A stretch of DNA of 11,190 nt from Campylobacterales bacterium. Lineage in GTDB: Bacteria; Campylobacterota; Campylobacteria; Campylobacterales; Hydrogenimonadaceae. The translations under genes and the position numbers were made by a program. Within the stretch, counting starts at the first letter, position 1. Every line of letters begins with the position of its first letter. The stretch is from the NCBI GenBank assembly GCA_027067015.1, contig JAMOMS010000155.1, forward strand, positions 1 through 11,190, written 5' to 3'. Shown in pieces: positions 1-8,204 of this stretch. A model generated the notes under the pieces. It was given only the letters and a program-made list of their open reading frames with translations. It had not been told where the DNA came from and searched no databases.

Positions 1-1567
1 TAATGATGTCAAGCGAGTCGAACGCAACGTCCGGCTCCTCGTTTTCGTAAAACGCGCCGAAGCGCGTTTTGGCCTGTTCCCGGCGCTCCTGCTGGTTCAT
101 GTTAAACTGCATCTGTACGTCGGTAAAACCCATGGAGACCAGCTGGTTTTTGAGCTCCTGCCCCTGGGAAGCCATCAAGCCGATGGCGCCGGGATTGGAA
201 CTGACGTGCACGTGCAGATGGTTGCCCCGGCTGACAAGCGTGACTTCCACGCTTCCCAGGTCTTTGGGATCTAACTGCAGTTGAATCCGAGTCATGGGCG
301 GTTTGTAGTTGTCTACCTGCTCCTTTAGCGACTGGGCGAAGTGCTGAACGCTCTGTTTGGCCTCCGCGATTTTGTGCCGGACGCTCTGGGCTTTTTCACT
401 CTCTGCGTGAGAGGGTTTGGGGGTTGTCTCTTGCGCGACGGCCTCCTTTTTAAGGGTCGGCTCCTCTTTTGTCTGATGATCCTCTTTTTTCGCGGTTGAA
501 TCTACCGGCTCTTGTTGCGCTTTTTTATTGATAGTTTCAGGAAATGAGGCCTCTTCTTTTGCCGTCTCGTCGGCGGTTTCCATATTTTTTGTCGTCAGCG
601 GTGAAACGGTAGTGTTGACGGGGACGGAAGGTTGGGATTTTGGTGCGGAAGAAGCCGGTTGCGGCGCTTTGGTCGTGACGGTTTGTGTTTTGGACTCTTT
701 TACGTTTTTGTCATCTCTGTTTTCGGTGGTATCGGAGGTGTCGACGGAAGCGGCAGCTACACGTTTGGATGCGGTACGTCGGATGGAAGCGGTGGTTGTT
801 TTCCCCTCTTTCTCTACCGAAGCCAGAAGAGAAGAGAGGGTTGTTTGCGCTGTTTTGGAAGGGGGTTTCTCTTGGGTACGGTTTGGGGTGGCGTGAGATG
901 AGAGAGTCTTTTTCTTCTCTTTTTGAGCGCCCCTCTTTTCTATTGCGGCGGAGGCGGCGATGGAGCGCGTTGGCGTCGTGGTATTTTTTGATCTTGTAAA
1001 AGAGGCGGCAGAGAAAGAGGGTGTTTCCTCTTCGATTGTCAGATCTGTCAGTTTGACGGGCAGGCCGAAGCGGTCGGCGACTTTTTTAATGGCTTCCCAT
1101 GTGGCGCCTTTCTTGAGTTCTGTGCGGAACGCTTCGTTTTGCAAAGCGGCCTTCAGCTTTTCCGAAGCTTTGAGTTTTTCCGACTCCAACCCTTTCGTAT
1201 CGGTTTGCAAAAGACGATCGATCTCTTTGGAAAGTTCCCCGTCGTTTTGCGCCAACGCCTGAAGGGCCGAGAGCAGGGCCCTTTCCTCTTTTGTTCCCTC
1301 TTTTGTTTTAGCGGAATCAGTCGTCGGATTTTTCCCGGAAAGAAGCGATGGCAAAGCGCTCGGCAAGTCGTCGTCGGTATCCGAAAAGTTTGGCATAGAA
1401 AACCCCGCGTCGCTTGCAAGGGGCAGATTGCCCTCTTCGGGTAGGTCTTTCAGACTCTCCAGAATCGCTTGAAAGAGGGTCGGTTCTTTGGAGCTCTTTT
1501 GACTTTTCAAAGCGCCCTGCCCGTCTTTTTGCTCGGTCGGCGAAAGCAGAGGGACAATCGCTTGCAT
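1..1567 (-). CDS. fliK: Flagellar hook-length control protein FliK (C-terminus beyond window)
   Basis: Translating the minus strand from the ATG at 1567-1565 gives 522 codons with no stop, running off the left edge, so the 3' end is missing. FliK is exported through the flagellar type III apparatus, measures hook length and, through its C-terminal domain, switches export from hook to filament substrates. The N-terminal ~180 residues are mixed. Roughly residues 190-410 are low-complexity, rich in Lys, Thr, Ser, Glu and Pro, as expected of a flexible ruler. From about residue 425 comes the conserved Flg_hook core, with IQLQLDPKDLGSVEV, then HVHVSSNPGAIGLMA and LKNQLVSMGF, followed by a Gln/Arg-rich stretch (NQQERREQ). 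The start is set by AGGAG at 1576-1572, four bases upstream. A sigma54-type promoter precedes it. In Campylobacter relatives flgD and flgE follow fliK, so they are expected beyond the left edge (inference). Confidence 0.92.
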   Translation of the reverse strand, partial: MQAIVPLLSPTEQKDGQGALKSQKSSKEPTLFQAILESLKDLPEEGNLPLASDAGFSMPNFSDTDDDLPSALPSLLSGKNPTTDSAKTKEGTKEERALLSALQALAQNDGELSKEIDRLLQTDTKGLESEKLKASEKLKAALQNEAFRTELKKGATWEAIKKVADRFGLPVKLTDLTIEEETPSFSAASFTRSKNTTTPTRSIAASAAIEKRGAQKEKKKTLSSHATPNRTQEKPPSKTAQTTLSSLLASVEKEGKTTTASIRRTASKRVAAASVDTSDTTENRDDKNVKESKTQTVTTKAPQPASSAPKSQPSVPVNTTVSPLTTKNMETADETAKEEASFPETINKKAQQEPVDSTAKKEDHQTKEEPTLKKEAVAQETTPKPSHAESEKAQSVRHKIAEAKQSVQHFAQSLKEQVDNYKPPMTRIQLQLDPKDLGSVEVTLVSRGNHLHVHVSSNPGAIGLMASQGQELKNQLVSMGFTDVQMQFNMNQQERREQAKTRFGAFYENEEPDVAFDSLDII

Positions 1568-1600
1568 ACGGCTCCTTTCCGACGGTTTTTGCCTATCTCA

Positions 1601-1616
1601 AGCAACTACCGTTCCA
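1601..1616 (-). promoter_or_regulatory. Sigma54 (RpoN) -24/-12 promoter of fliK
   Basis: On the minus strand the sequence reads TGGAACGGTAGTTGCT. The RpoN consensus is TGGCACG-N4-TTGC, so only one position differs and the GG-to-GC spacing of 10 bases is exact. The predicted transcript start is near 1590, giving a leader of about 22 bases that holds the fliK ribosome binding site. In Campylobacterota, rod/hook-stage flagellar genes are known to use RpoN with the FlgR activator, which fits the gene behind it. Confidence 0.82.
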
Positions 1617-1649
1617 TTTTATCTTTTAGCCGTAAAATCCGCTTGGGCC

Positions 1650-1665
1650 TTTTTTTGGATATAAT
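1650..1665 (+). promoter_or_regulatory. Sigma70-type promoter of typA
   Basis: Seven T residues (1650-1656) followed by GGA and a perfect TATAAT (1660-1665) match the T-run/extended -10 promoter style known from Campylobacter, where no -35 is conserved. Transcription would begin near 1672 and give a leader of about 33 bases before typA. It diverges from the fliK promoter, with about 35 bases between the two elements. Confidence 0.75.
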
Positions 1666-1704
1666 GCGCGTAAATCTTCAATATCTACTCAGGAATCACT
1701 ACAT

Positions 1705-3516
<1,812 letters not shown>

Positions 3517-3527
3517 GTTTTTTCTTC

Positions 3528-3545
3528 AGGCCCTTTGGGCCTTTT
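3528..3545 (+). terminator. Rho-independent terminator of typA
   Basis: Six perfect base pairs, AGGCCC (3528-3533) and GGGCCT (3537-3542), enclose a TTT loop and run into a short T tract (3542-3545). It starts 12 bases after the typA stop codon and ends before the lemA promoter, separating the two transcription units. The T tract is short, so termination may be partial. Confidence 0.7.
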
Positions 3546-3551
3546 GAAATA

Positions 3552-3570
3552 TTGAAAGTTTCTCTTTCAA
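3552..3570. promoter_or_regulatory. Inverted repeat overlapping the lemA promoter (candidate operator)
   Basis: TTGAAAG (3552-3558) and CTTTCAA (3564-3570) form a perfect 7-bp inverted repeat around a 5-base spacer. It covers the -35 and most of the promoter spacer, where a dimeric repressor would compete with RNA polymerase. There is no T tract after it, and it already has a terminator upstream, so a terminator role is less likely. No regulator can be named from the sequence. Confidence 0.4.
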
Positions 3571-3579
3571 AGATATAAT
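3552..3579 (+). promoter_or_regulatory. Sigma70-type promoter of the lemA unit
   Basis: TTGAAA (3552-3557) and TATAAT (3574-3579) are separated by 16 bases. The -10 is perfect and the -35 differs from TTGACA at one position. The predicted start near 3586 gives a leader of about 24 bases before lemA. The element lies directly downstream of the typA terminator. Confidence 0.68.
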
Positions 3580-3609
3580 CAAATCAGTCTTGTCGCGTAA
3601 AGGAGCTCC

Positions 3610-4167
3610 ATGAAGATACTTCTTCTTGTTGTCGCTGTGATCTTTGTGGTCGGCGTAATGTTATACAATACCCTTGTCTCTCGCCGTAATCAGTGTGACA
3701 ATATTCTCGCCAGCATTGACGCGCTATTTAAAAAGCGTTTTAACCTTATTCCCAATCTTGTCACTTTGATGAAAGAGTCTATGCAATATGAGAAAGATTT
3801 GATAGAAAAGGTGACCCGACTGCGCACCAAAGCGATGCAACCAAACCTTACCCCGGAGCAAAAGATGGCCATTGCAGACGAGTTAACCCGACCTTTGCAG
3901 GGGTTGATGATGGCGGTGGAAAACTATCCTCAACTGCGGGCCAATGAACAAATTATGCAGTTGATGCGTACGCTCAACGAAGTCGAGGAACAGATTGCCG
4001 CCGCCCGCCGGGCCTACAATCAGGCGGTAACCGACTACAACAACGCCCGAGAGATGTTCCCCTCCTCCCTTATTGCCAACTGGTTTAACTTTGCGCCCAA
4101 ACCCCTTTTTGAGATTCCCGAAACAGAACGTAAAGAGATGAATATCAAAGAGTTGCTTAACGGTTGA
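3610..4167 (+). CDS. lemA: LemA family membrane-anchored protein
   Basis: The 185-residue product has the usual LemA length. A single N-terminal membrane segment (about 2-18) is followed by YNTLVSRRNQCDN and KKRFNLIPNLV, then ENYPQLRANE (104-113) and ARRAYNQAVTDYNN (131-144) with the FP..LIA motif, all hallmarks of the family. LemA proteins are anchored in the cytoplasmic membrane and fold mainly as a long helical bundle. Their biochemical role is unknown; the name comes from a Listeria antigen. AGGAG lies just before the ATG. The next gene, coding for a DUF3137 protein, starts 7 bases after the stop, suggesting co-expression. The name should not be confused with the Pseudomonas sensor kinase once called LemA. 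The gene is AT-richer than typA upstream. Confidence 0.93.
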   Translation: MKILLLVVAVIFVVGVMLYNTLVSRRNQCDNILASIDALFKKRFNLIPNLVTLMKESMQYEKDLIEKVTRLRTKAMQPNLTPEQKMAIADELTRPLQGLMMAVENYPQLRANEQIMQLMRTLNEVEEQIAAARRAYNQAVTDYNNAREMFPSSLIANWFNFAPKPLFEIPETERKEMNIKELLNG

Positions 4168-4174
4168 ATATTTC

Positions 4175-5119
4175 ATGCTTATCAAAAGTTCGGATCTGCT
4201 TGATTTTTATTACAAGAGACTTTACCCTGAACTTCAAAAGCTGGAGCAAGAGCGGCTGGAGGTACGAAAACGGCTTATTTTCATCTTTGTCGTTATCGGT
4301 GTTACAGCCCTCTTTTATCTTGTAAATTATCATGACGGCGCGGCAATTTACGGTACCTTTATTATCACGGTAACGTCGGGAGGTTTTGCCTACTTTTGGC
4401 TCTCTTCCGACTATCGTCGCCGTTTTAAGGATAGGATCTTTCGTCAACTTATCGCCAAGATCGATCCTTCTTTGCAGTATGATCCTGACGGCTTGATACC
4501 GTACACACTTTTTAAGCAAAGCGAACTTTTTGTCGATGCCGTCGACTCTTATAAAGGCAGTGATCTTATACAAGGAAAAATCGGGAAGACGCCATTGATG
4601 TTTTCGTATCTGGATGTCAAAAAAAAGAGAAATCATTCCAGGCAAAACAACAGTCGTATCGGGGTCTTTGTGGGTACCTTTATCGTGACCGAGTTTCATA
4701 AGAACTTTCACCATACCGTTAAAGTCTACCCTGACCTGGCAGAAAAGTACCTGGGTGTCGCGGGAAGTTGGTTTCAGGGATCAGAAAGCGAAAAGGTGGT
4801 CCGGATGGATTCACCCGCCTTTGAAAAAGAGTTTAAGGTTATTGCCGATGACCCGGTAGAAGCCCACTATCTGCTTACCCCTAATATCATGGAAAAAGTG
4901 GTCCAACTAAGAAAAAGAGCCGATGCCCCTATCTACCTCTCTTTTTGTCATAATAAGCTCTTTATTGCCGTTCTTAACGGGGAAAACTGGTTTAAAGTGC
5001 CCGTTTTTGAGTCACTGTTTCGTATGAATGTAGTAAAGCAATATATACAGAGCCTGGGGCTTGTTTTTGGTATAGTAGAGGAACTTCATCTAAATCGACG
5101 TATATGGAGTAAGGCATAA
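4175..5119 (+). CDS. DUF3137 family membrane protein of unknown function
   Basis: This 314-residue protein begins with an amphipathic stretch (DFYYKRLYPELQKLEQERL), then two membrane segments (about 33-51 and 56-77) closed by a basic RRRFKDR, and a large soluble domain thereafter. The soluble part shows family features: YKGSDLIQGKIGKTP (126-140), GVFVGTFIV (163-171), VYPDL, and MDSPAFEKEFKVIADDPVEA (211-230) followed by HYLLTPNIMEKV. I recognise this as DUF3137; no catalytic residues are evident and no function is established. The charge pattern suggests both termini are cytoplasmic (inference). The gene starts 7 bases after lemA, with no clear Shine-Dalgarno, so translation is probably coupled. 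Two sampled 60-base blocks gave 45% and 42% GC, well below typA. Confidence 0.85.
   Translation: MLIKSSDLLDFYYKRLYPELQKLEQERLEVRKRLIFIFVVIGVTALFYLVNYHDGAAIYGTFIITVTSGGFAYFWLSSDYRRRFKDRIFRQLIAKIDPSLQYDPDGLIPYTLFKQSELFVDAVDSYKGSDLIQGKIGKTPLMFSYLDVKKKRNHSRQNNSRIGVFVGTFIVTEFHKNFHHTVKVYPDLAEKYLGVAGSWFQGSESEKVVRMDSPAFEKEFKVIADDPVEAHYLLTPNIMEKVVQLRKRADAPIYLSFCHNKLFIAVLNGENWFKVPVFESLFRMNVVKQYIQSLGLVFGIVEELHLNRRIWSKA
5071..5076 (+). promoter_or_regulatory. Possible internal -10 for the nitroreductase gene
   Basis: TATAGT preceded by TTTTTGG (5064-5070) resembles the T-run/-10 promoters elsewhere in this window. It lies inside the end of the DUF3137 gene, about 45 bases before the nitroreductase start. 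It may let that gene be expressed apart from lemA. The match is imperfect and within coding sequence. Confidence 0.28.
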
Positions 5120-5121
5120 CA

Positions 5122-5751
5122 ATGGAAGCGATTGAGTATTTTATGCAGGCAATGGCCGAGCGCCACGCCTGCAAGCGGTTTGATAAGAGCAAAAAGATTC
5201 CAGAGGCGCAGTTGCGTACCCTGCTTGAGATCGGCCGGCTTTCGCCCTCGTCGTTTGGGATGGAGCCGTGGCGTTTTCTTGTGATTCGTGACCGGGAACT
5301 CAAAGAGAAACTACAGCCGTTTTGCTGGAACCAGCCCCAGATCACCGAGTGCAGTGAGTTGGTGGTTATCAAAGCGTTGGTCGGGCCGCTCGCGCCCGGA
5401 AGCGCATATCCCAGAAATATGCTCTCACGCCGCGATCTTCCCAGGGAGAAGATCGAGGCCTATTTTAAAAAGTATGACGATTTTTCGGCGGAGCGGTTTG
5501 GACGGGGTGAGCTGGCCTGCTGGAGCGTCAAACAGTGCTATATCGCCGCCGGCAACATGATGACCGGTGCCATGGCCATGGGCATTGACAGTTGCGCGAT
5601 TGAGGGGTTTGAGAAAGAGAAGGTGGAAGCTTTGCTGAAGATGGACGTGGCCAAAGAGACGTTGGCGCTTATTATTGCTTTTGGCTACCGGTTACATGAG
5701 CCGCCTGCCAAAGTGCGCCTGCCGTTTGATGAGGTTGTGAGTTTTCGCTAA
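5122..5751 (+). CDS. FMN-dependent NAD(P)H nitroreductase family protein (RdxA/FrxA-like)
   Basis: The 209-residue product fits the nitroreductase fold: homodimeric flavoenzymes that pass electrons from NAD(P)H through FMN to nitro compounds, quinones or flavins. Visible features are ERHACKRFD (13-21), containing the basic residues that hold the FMN phosphate, SPSSFGMEPW (41-50), DSCAIEGF (156-163) and the closing FGYR (187-190). From memory, the N-terminal ERHxCKxFD resembles Helicobacter RdxA, while SSxGxEPW, DSCxIEG and FGYR are closer to FrxA, so I give no symbol. The physiological substrate is unknown. The gene lies two bases after the DUF3137 stop, with AAGG and GGAG motifs in the end of that gene, and is followed by a strong terminator. 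It is GC-richer than the two genes before it, and a function shared with them is not implied. Confidence 0.9.
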   Translation: MEAIEYFMQAMAERHACKRFDKSKKIPEAQLRTLLEIGRLSPSSFGMEPWRFLVIRDRELKEKLQPFCWNQPQITECSELVVIKALVGPLAPGSAYPRNMLSRRDLPREKIEAYFKKYDDFSAERFGRGELACWSVKQCYIAAGNMMTGAMAMGIDSCAIEGFEKEKVEALLKMDVAKETLALIIAFGYRLHEPPAKVRLPFDEVVSFR

Positions 5752-5759
5752 ACGTGTTT

Positions 5760-5784
5760 CGCGGCGGATACGCCGCGCCTTTTT
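5760..5784 (+). terminator. Rho-independent terminator after the nitroreductase gene
   Basis: CGCGGCG (5760-5766) and CGCCGCG (5771-5777) form seven perfect GC pairs around a GATA loop, followed by CC and five T residues (5780-5784). It begins eight bases after the stop codon. The T tract overlaps the stop codon of the convergent outer membrane protein gene (TTA on the plus strand at 5783-5785). A comparable T tract is absent on the other strand. Confidence 0.85.
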
Positions 5785-6559
5785 AAAAATCCCAGACAAT
5801 TCCGCCGTAGATGCCCGAAATGTCGATATCGGCATCGGTGTCGTCCACGTCGTCAAGCTTGACCTTCTGGTAGCGGTACCCCACCTCAAAGCCAAGTCCC
5901 ATGGGCAGGGTATAACGCGCGTCGGTCTGCATATCGACCAAAGCGCTCCCGTCGTAGGAGACCCAGTTGCCTTCCGCCCCGATAGAGAGCCCCTCCAAAA
6001 AGGGCAGAGGCCAGCGGAAGTTGGCGTAAAGCATGGGAACGACAAAATCGACATCACTGGTATCTTTGATGCCGGTGGTTTTGTCGCTGATCATCACATA
6101 ACCGTCCAAATAGCGGACGGTCAGACCCAGATCCAGATCGACCCCCGTATCAACCAGCTGGTAATAAAACGTACCGTCCAGGTTTTTTAACTCCGCTTCG
6201 GAGTAGACATCGGTACCCGCTCCCAGGTGAATATCGCCGAAGACAAACCCTTTTTCAATGCGTCCGTTACCGGATGTGTTGGTTTTGGTATAGCCCAAGC
6301 GTACGTTGGGCAGGATGGGAATAGGGTGTTCCAGTTTGGCACGTAGGTAAAGGTCTGTCTCGGTATCGAGGTTTAGATCGTCATCCAGGTCGATTTTGCT
6401 AATAAAATCGGGTAGGTTGTTGGGATATTTGATCCATCCGCTGGGATCATGGTTCCAAGCGCCGACGGCGATTTCTCCGCCAAGATCCGCCGCGACGCCG
6501 TTATGGGAGATGAGTGCCGTTGCGACAAGGGTTATAAAAAATTTTCCGCTCTTTCTCAT
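5783..6559 (-). CDS. Outer membrane beta-barrel protein, TIGR04219-like
   Basis: The 258-residue precursor has a typical signal peptide: MRKSGK, a hydrophobic core and a likely cut after GVAA at about residue 24. The mature protein begins DLGGEIAVGAWNHDPSGWI and continues with alternating polar and hydrophobic strands, acidic turns (KIDLDDDLNLDTETD), and a last strand ending in Phe (IYGGIVWDF), the usual outer-membrane insertion signal. The early Gly-Gly and overall layout resemble the OMP_w_GlyGly family (TIGR04219) common in Campylobacterota and some gammaproteobacteria, whose role is unknown; no pore substrate can be inferred. AGGAG (6570-6566) lies six bases before the ATG. The gene has its own promoter, separating it from the MFS gene 49 bases upstream, and its end converges on the nitroreductase terminator. 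Confidence 0.85.
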   Translation of the reverse strand: MRKSGKFFITLVATALISHNGVAADLGGEIAVGAWNHDPSGWIKYPNNLPDFISKIDLDDDLNLDTETDLYLRAKLEHPIPILPNVRLGYTKTNTSGNGRIEKGFVFGDIHLGAGTDVYSEAELKNLDGTFYYQLVDTGVDLDLGLTVRYLDGYVMISDKTTGIKDTSDVDFVVPMLYANFRWPLPFLEGLSIGAEGNWVSYDGSALVDMQTDARYTLPMGLGFEVGYRYQKVKLDDVDDTDADIDISGIYGGIVWDF

Positions 6560-6591
6560 TCTTTACTCCTTGCGCTTTTCTCTTTTTCCAA

Positions 6592-6623
6592 ATTATAACA
6601 GGATTTTGTTACTTTTTTGTCAA
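6592..6623 (-). promoter_or_regulatory. Promoter of the outer membrane protein gene
   Basis: On the minus strand TTGACA (6623-6618) and TATAAT (6597-6592) are both perfect matches, but the 20-base spacer is longer than the usual 16-18. In Campylobacterota the -10 alone is often enough. The predicted start near 6585 gives a leader of about 25 bases. The -35 lies inside the last codons of the MFS gene. Confidence 0.6.
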
Positions 6624-7703
6624 CAGCGGTTGAAAAAGCAAGATGACAAAAGCCCCAAAGGCGATAAGACTTTCATAAAGAAAGAGGGTTTCCCCGTAAA
6701 GTTTGCCCGCCAGCAGGGCCCCCAGAAAACCGCCCATGCCGTAGGAGATACCCAAAAAGAACTGCTGGGCCAGCGCTTTGCGCCGATAAAGCGAGTGCAA
6801 AAGCGTAATGGCGGCGGTATGGTAGAGCGCGAAACTGAGCGCGTGAAGGCTTTGGGCGGCGAAGATAACCGGCAGGTTGTCGGGAAAAAGCCAGAAGATG
6901 AGCCATCGGATCGCGGTGACAAAAACAGTGATTCGCAAAACCGTTAGCAGGTTTTTTTGTAAAAGCGGCCCCTGGAAATAGAACATCACGATCTCGCAGA
7001 CGACCCCGAACGTCCAGAGCCAACTGGTTGTAGAGAGGCTCACGCCGTGGGCGGTTTCGTAGATGGTAAAAAAGTTATAAAAGCCGCCAAAGCTAATTTG
7101 CATCAATAAAAACGCAAGCCACAGGGGCCAGTAGGCGAATAGATCGAAAGGTTTGTCGCTTTCAGGCCGGTCGACATGGGCGTGGGCGTGGTCATAAAAG
7201 ACGATGGCTATGCCGAGCAGGGCCGTGGCGAAAACGGTGCCGATTAGGTAAACCACTGCGTCCAGGGGGGCCAAGAGAATGCGTCCCAGCCATAACGCGA
7301 TGGCAATGAAGCCGATGGAGCCGAAAAGCCGGGAACGGCCGTAGCTTTGGCGGCTTAAGCTCTCAAGCGCGCGGGTCTCCACGAACGGGAGCGCCACGCT
7401 CATGGCGGCGCCAAAGAGGAGATTGACGCCCAAAAGGGGCCAAAAGTGTCTCAGGGCGGGCCAAAAGAGCGTCACCGCCAACGTCATAAGCCCCAGGGCC
7501 GAGAGGAAGGTTTTGTCATTGAGCCGGAGATGTTTCAAAAAGAGAAACGGCGCGAAAAAGCGCATCAGGGGCGAGGCCGAAAGAAGCGCGCCGATCTCGA
7601 CACTGCTATAACCCGCCATCTGCAACGCTTTGGGGAAGTAGATGACATAAACCCCCACGGCGGCAAAATAGAAAAAATAGAAGGCCGAAAGGCGCCAGAA
7701 CAC
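6609..7703 (-). CDS. Major facilitator superfamily permease (HcaT/LacY-like group), GTG start
   Basis: The protein is almost entirely hydrophobic, with about 12 predicted membrane helices, and resembles the MFS_1-like group that includes the phenylpropionate permease HcaT and the nucleoside/sugar symporters. Supporting stretches are FWRLSAFYFFYFAAVGVYVIYFP at the N-terminus (described by its ends only: FWRLSAF to VIYFP), the loop FLFLKHLRLNDKTFL, and SYGRSRLFGSIGFIA, typical of the group's central loop. The substrate is unknown. An ATG at 7757 would also be open, but it overlaps the preceding RDD gene by 46 bases. I prefer GTG at 7703-7701, giving 364 residues, because AGGAAG (7713-7708) sits five to nine bases ahead and the next residues begin the first helix. 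That Shine-Dalgarno overlaps the RDD stop codon, pointing to coupled translation. Confidence 0.82.
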   Translation of the reverse strand: MFWRLSAFYFFYFAAVGVYVIYFPKALQMAGYSSVEIGALLSASPLMRFFAPFLFLKHLRLNDKTFLSALGLMTLAVTLFWPALRHFWPLLGVNLLFGAAMSVALPFVETRALESLSRQSYGRSRLFGSIGFIAIALWLGRILLAPLDAVVYLIGTVFATALLGIAIVFYDHAHAHVDRPESDKPFDLFAYWPLWLAFLLMQISFGGFYNFFTIYETAHGVSLSTTSWLWTFGVVCEIVMFYFQGPLLQKNLLTVLRITVFVTAIRWLIFWLFPDNLPVIFAAQSLHALSFALYHTAAITLLHSLYRRKALAQQFFLGISYGMGGFLGALLAGKLYGETLFLYESLIAFGAFVILLFQPLLTKK

Positions 7704-7711
7704 GGCTCTTC

Positions 7712-8188
7712 CTATTGGGGACGGTAGATGAGGCAACTGCCCGAGACCAGATCCCACAGGGTGGCCCGGCTTTTAAGAAGAAAGGGAACAAAAAGCCCAA
7801 AAAAGGAGAGAATGCCCGCCTGCATCGTCACATAACGGATTAGCAGTTTGAGAAGGGAGGGTTTGGGGTCGGCAAAGTAGAGATCGTAGGCTTTCATGCC
7901 GGGTGTCTGTCCTTTGAGGGCCCAAAGGGCTATGACGGAGAGAAAGTGAAGGGCCAGTATGATGAGCCACCCCTCGCCCATATGCTCCCTAAAGCCCTCC
8001 CTGTCGCCCATGACCAGGTAGATTACCACATACAAAATGGGCATGACAATCATAAAGGTGTCGGTCAGAAAGGCTTTCAGGCGCACGGTAACAGGAGCGC
8101 AGAGCGTTTCGGGGGCTTGGGATTTTTTCTCTTTTTTCGTCTCTGGCGCTTGCGCTTTGCCCTGCTTGACCTTCCGCCACCGACTCAT
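7712..8188 (-). CDS. RDD family membrane protein
   Basis: The 158-residue product has a charged cytoplasmic N-terminus (about 1-32) with a small duplication, AQAPET (12-17) and SQAPET (23-28), then about three membrane helices (near 41-60, 73-91 and 120-138). RDD landmarks are R36 and D43 in VRLKAFLTD, GQTPGMKA (93-100) and TLWD (143-146). RDD proteins are small inner-membrane proteins; a few are implicated in Na+/H+ antiport or ion and lipid homeostasis, but no role is assigned here. The ATG at 8188 has AGGAAG eight bases upstream. It lies 16 bases after pyrE, an arrangement I recall from other Campylobacterota, and its stop overlaps the ribosome binding site of the MFS gene. Confidence 0.85.
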   Translation of the reverse strand: MSRWRKVKQGKAQAPETKKEKKSQAPETLCAPVTVRLKAFLTDTFMIVMPILYVVIYLVMGDREGFREHMGEGWLIILALHFLSVIALWALKGQTPGMKAYDLYFADPKPSLLKLLIRYVTMQAGILSFFGLFVPFLLKSRATLWDLVSGSCLIYRPQ

Positions 8189-8204
8189 CGATCAATCTTC
8201 CTGT

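Noticed and set aside
69..1629. Several plus-strand open frames opposite fliK (for example 528-896, 960-1262, 1139-1444)
   Set aside because: The minus strand carries one continuous 522-codon frame with a recognisable FliK C-terminal domain. The plus frames are overlapping, Ser/Val-rich and low in complexity.
3602..3609. GGAGCTCC palindrome just before the lemA start
   Set aside because: It is simply the Shine-Dalgarno in a self-complementary context; eight bases without a loop cannot fold on themselves.
4157..4714. A 185-codon minus-strand frame opposite the DUF3137 gene
   Set aside because: The plus-strand frame is longer, belongs to a recognised family and is spaced as an operon member; the minus frame has no recognisable features.
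6596..6611. TAACA-N6-TGTTA inverted repeat around the MFS stop codon
   Set aside because: Only five AT-rich pairs, made partly from a stop codon and a -10 box; likely chance and too weak to terminate.
7704..7757. ATG at 7757 as the MFS start
   Set aside because: It would overlap the RDD gene by 46 bases and add a non-hydrophobic leader, while GTG at 7703 has a well-spaced Shine-Dalgarno.
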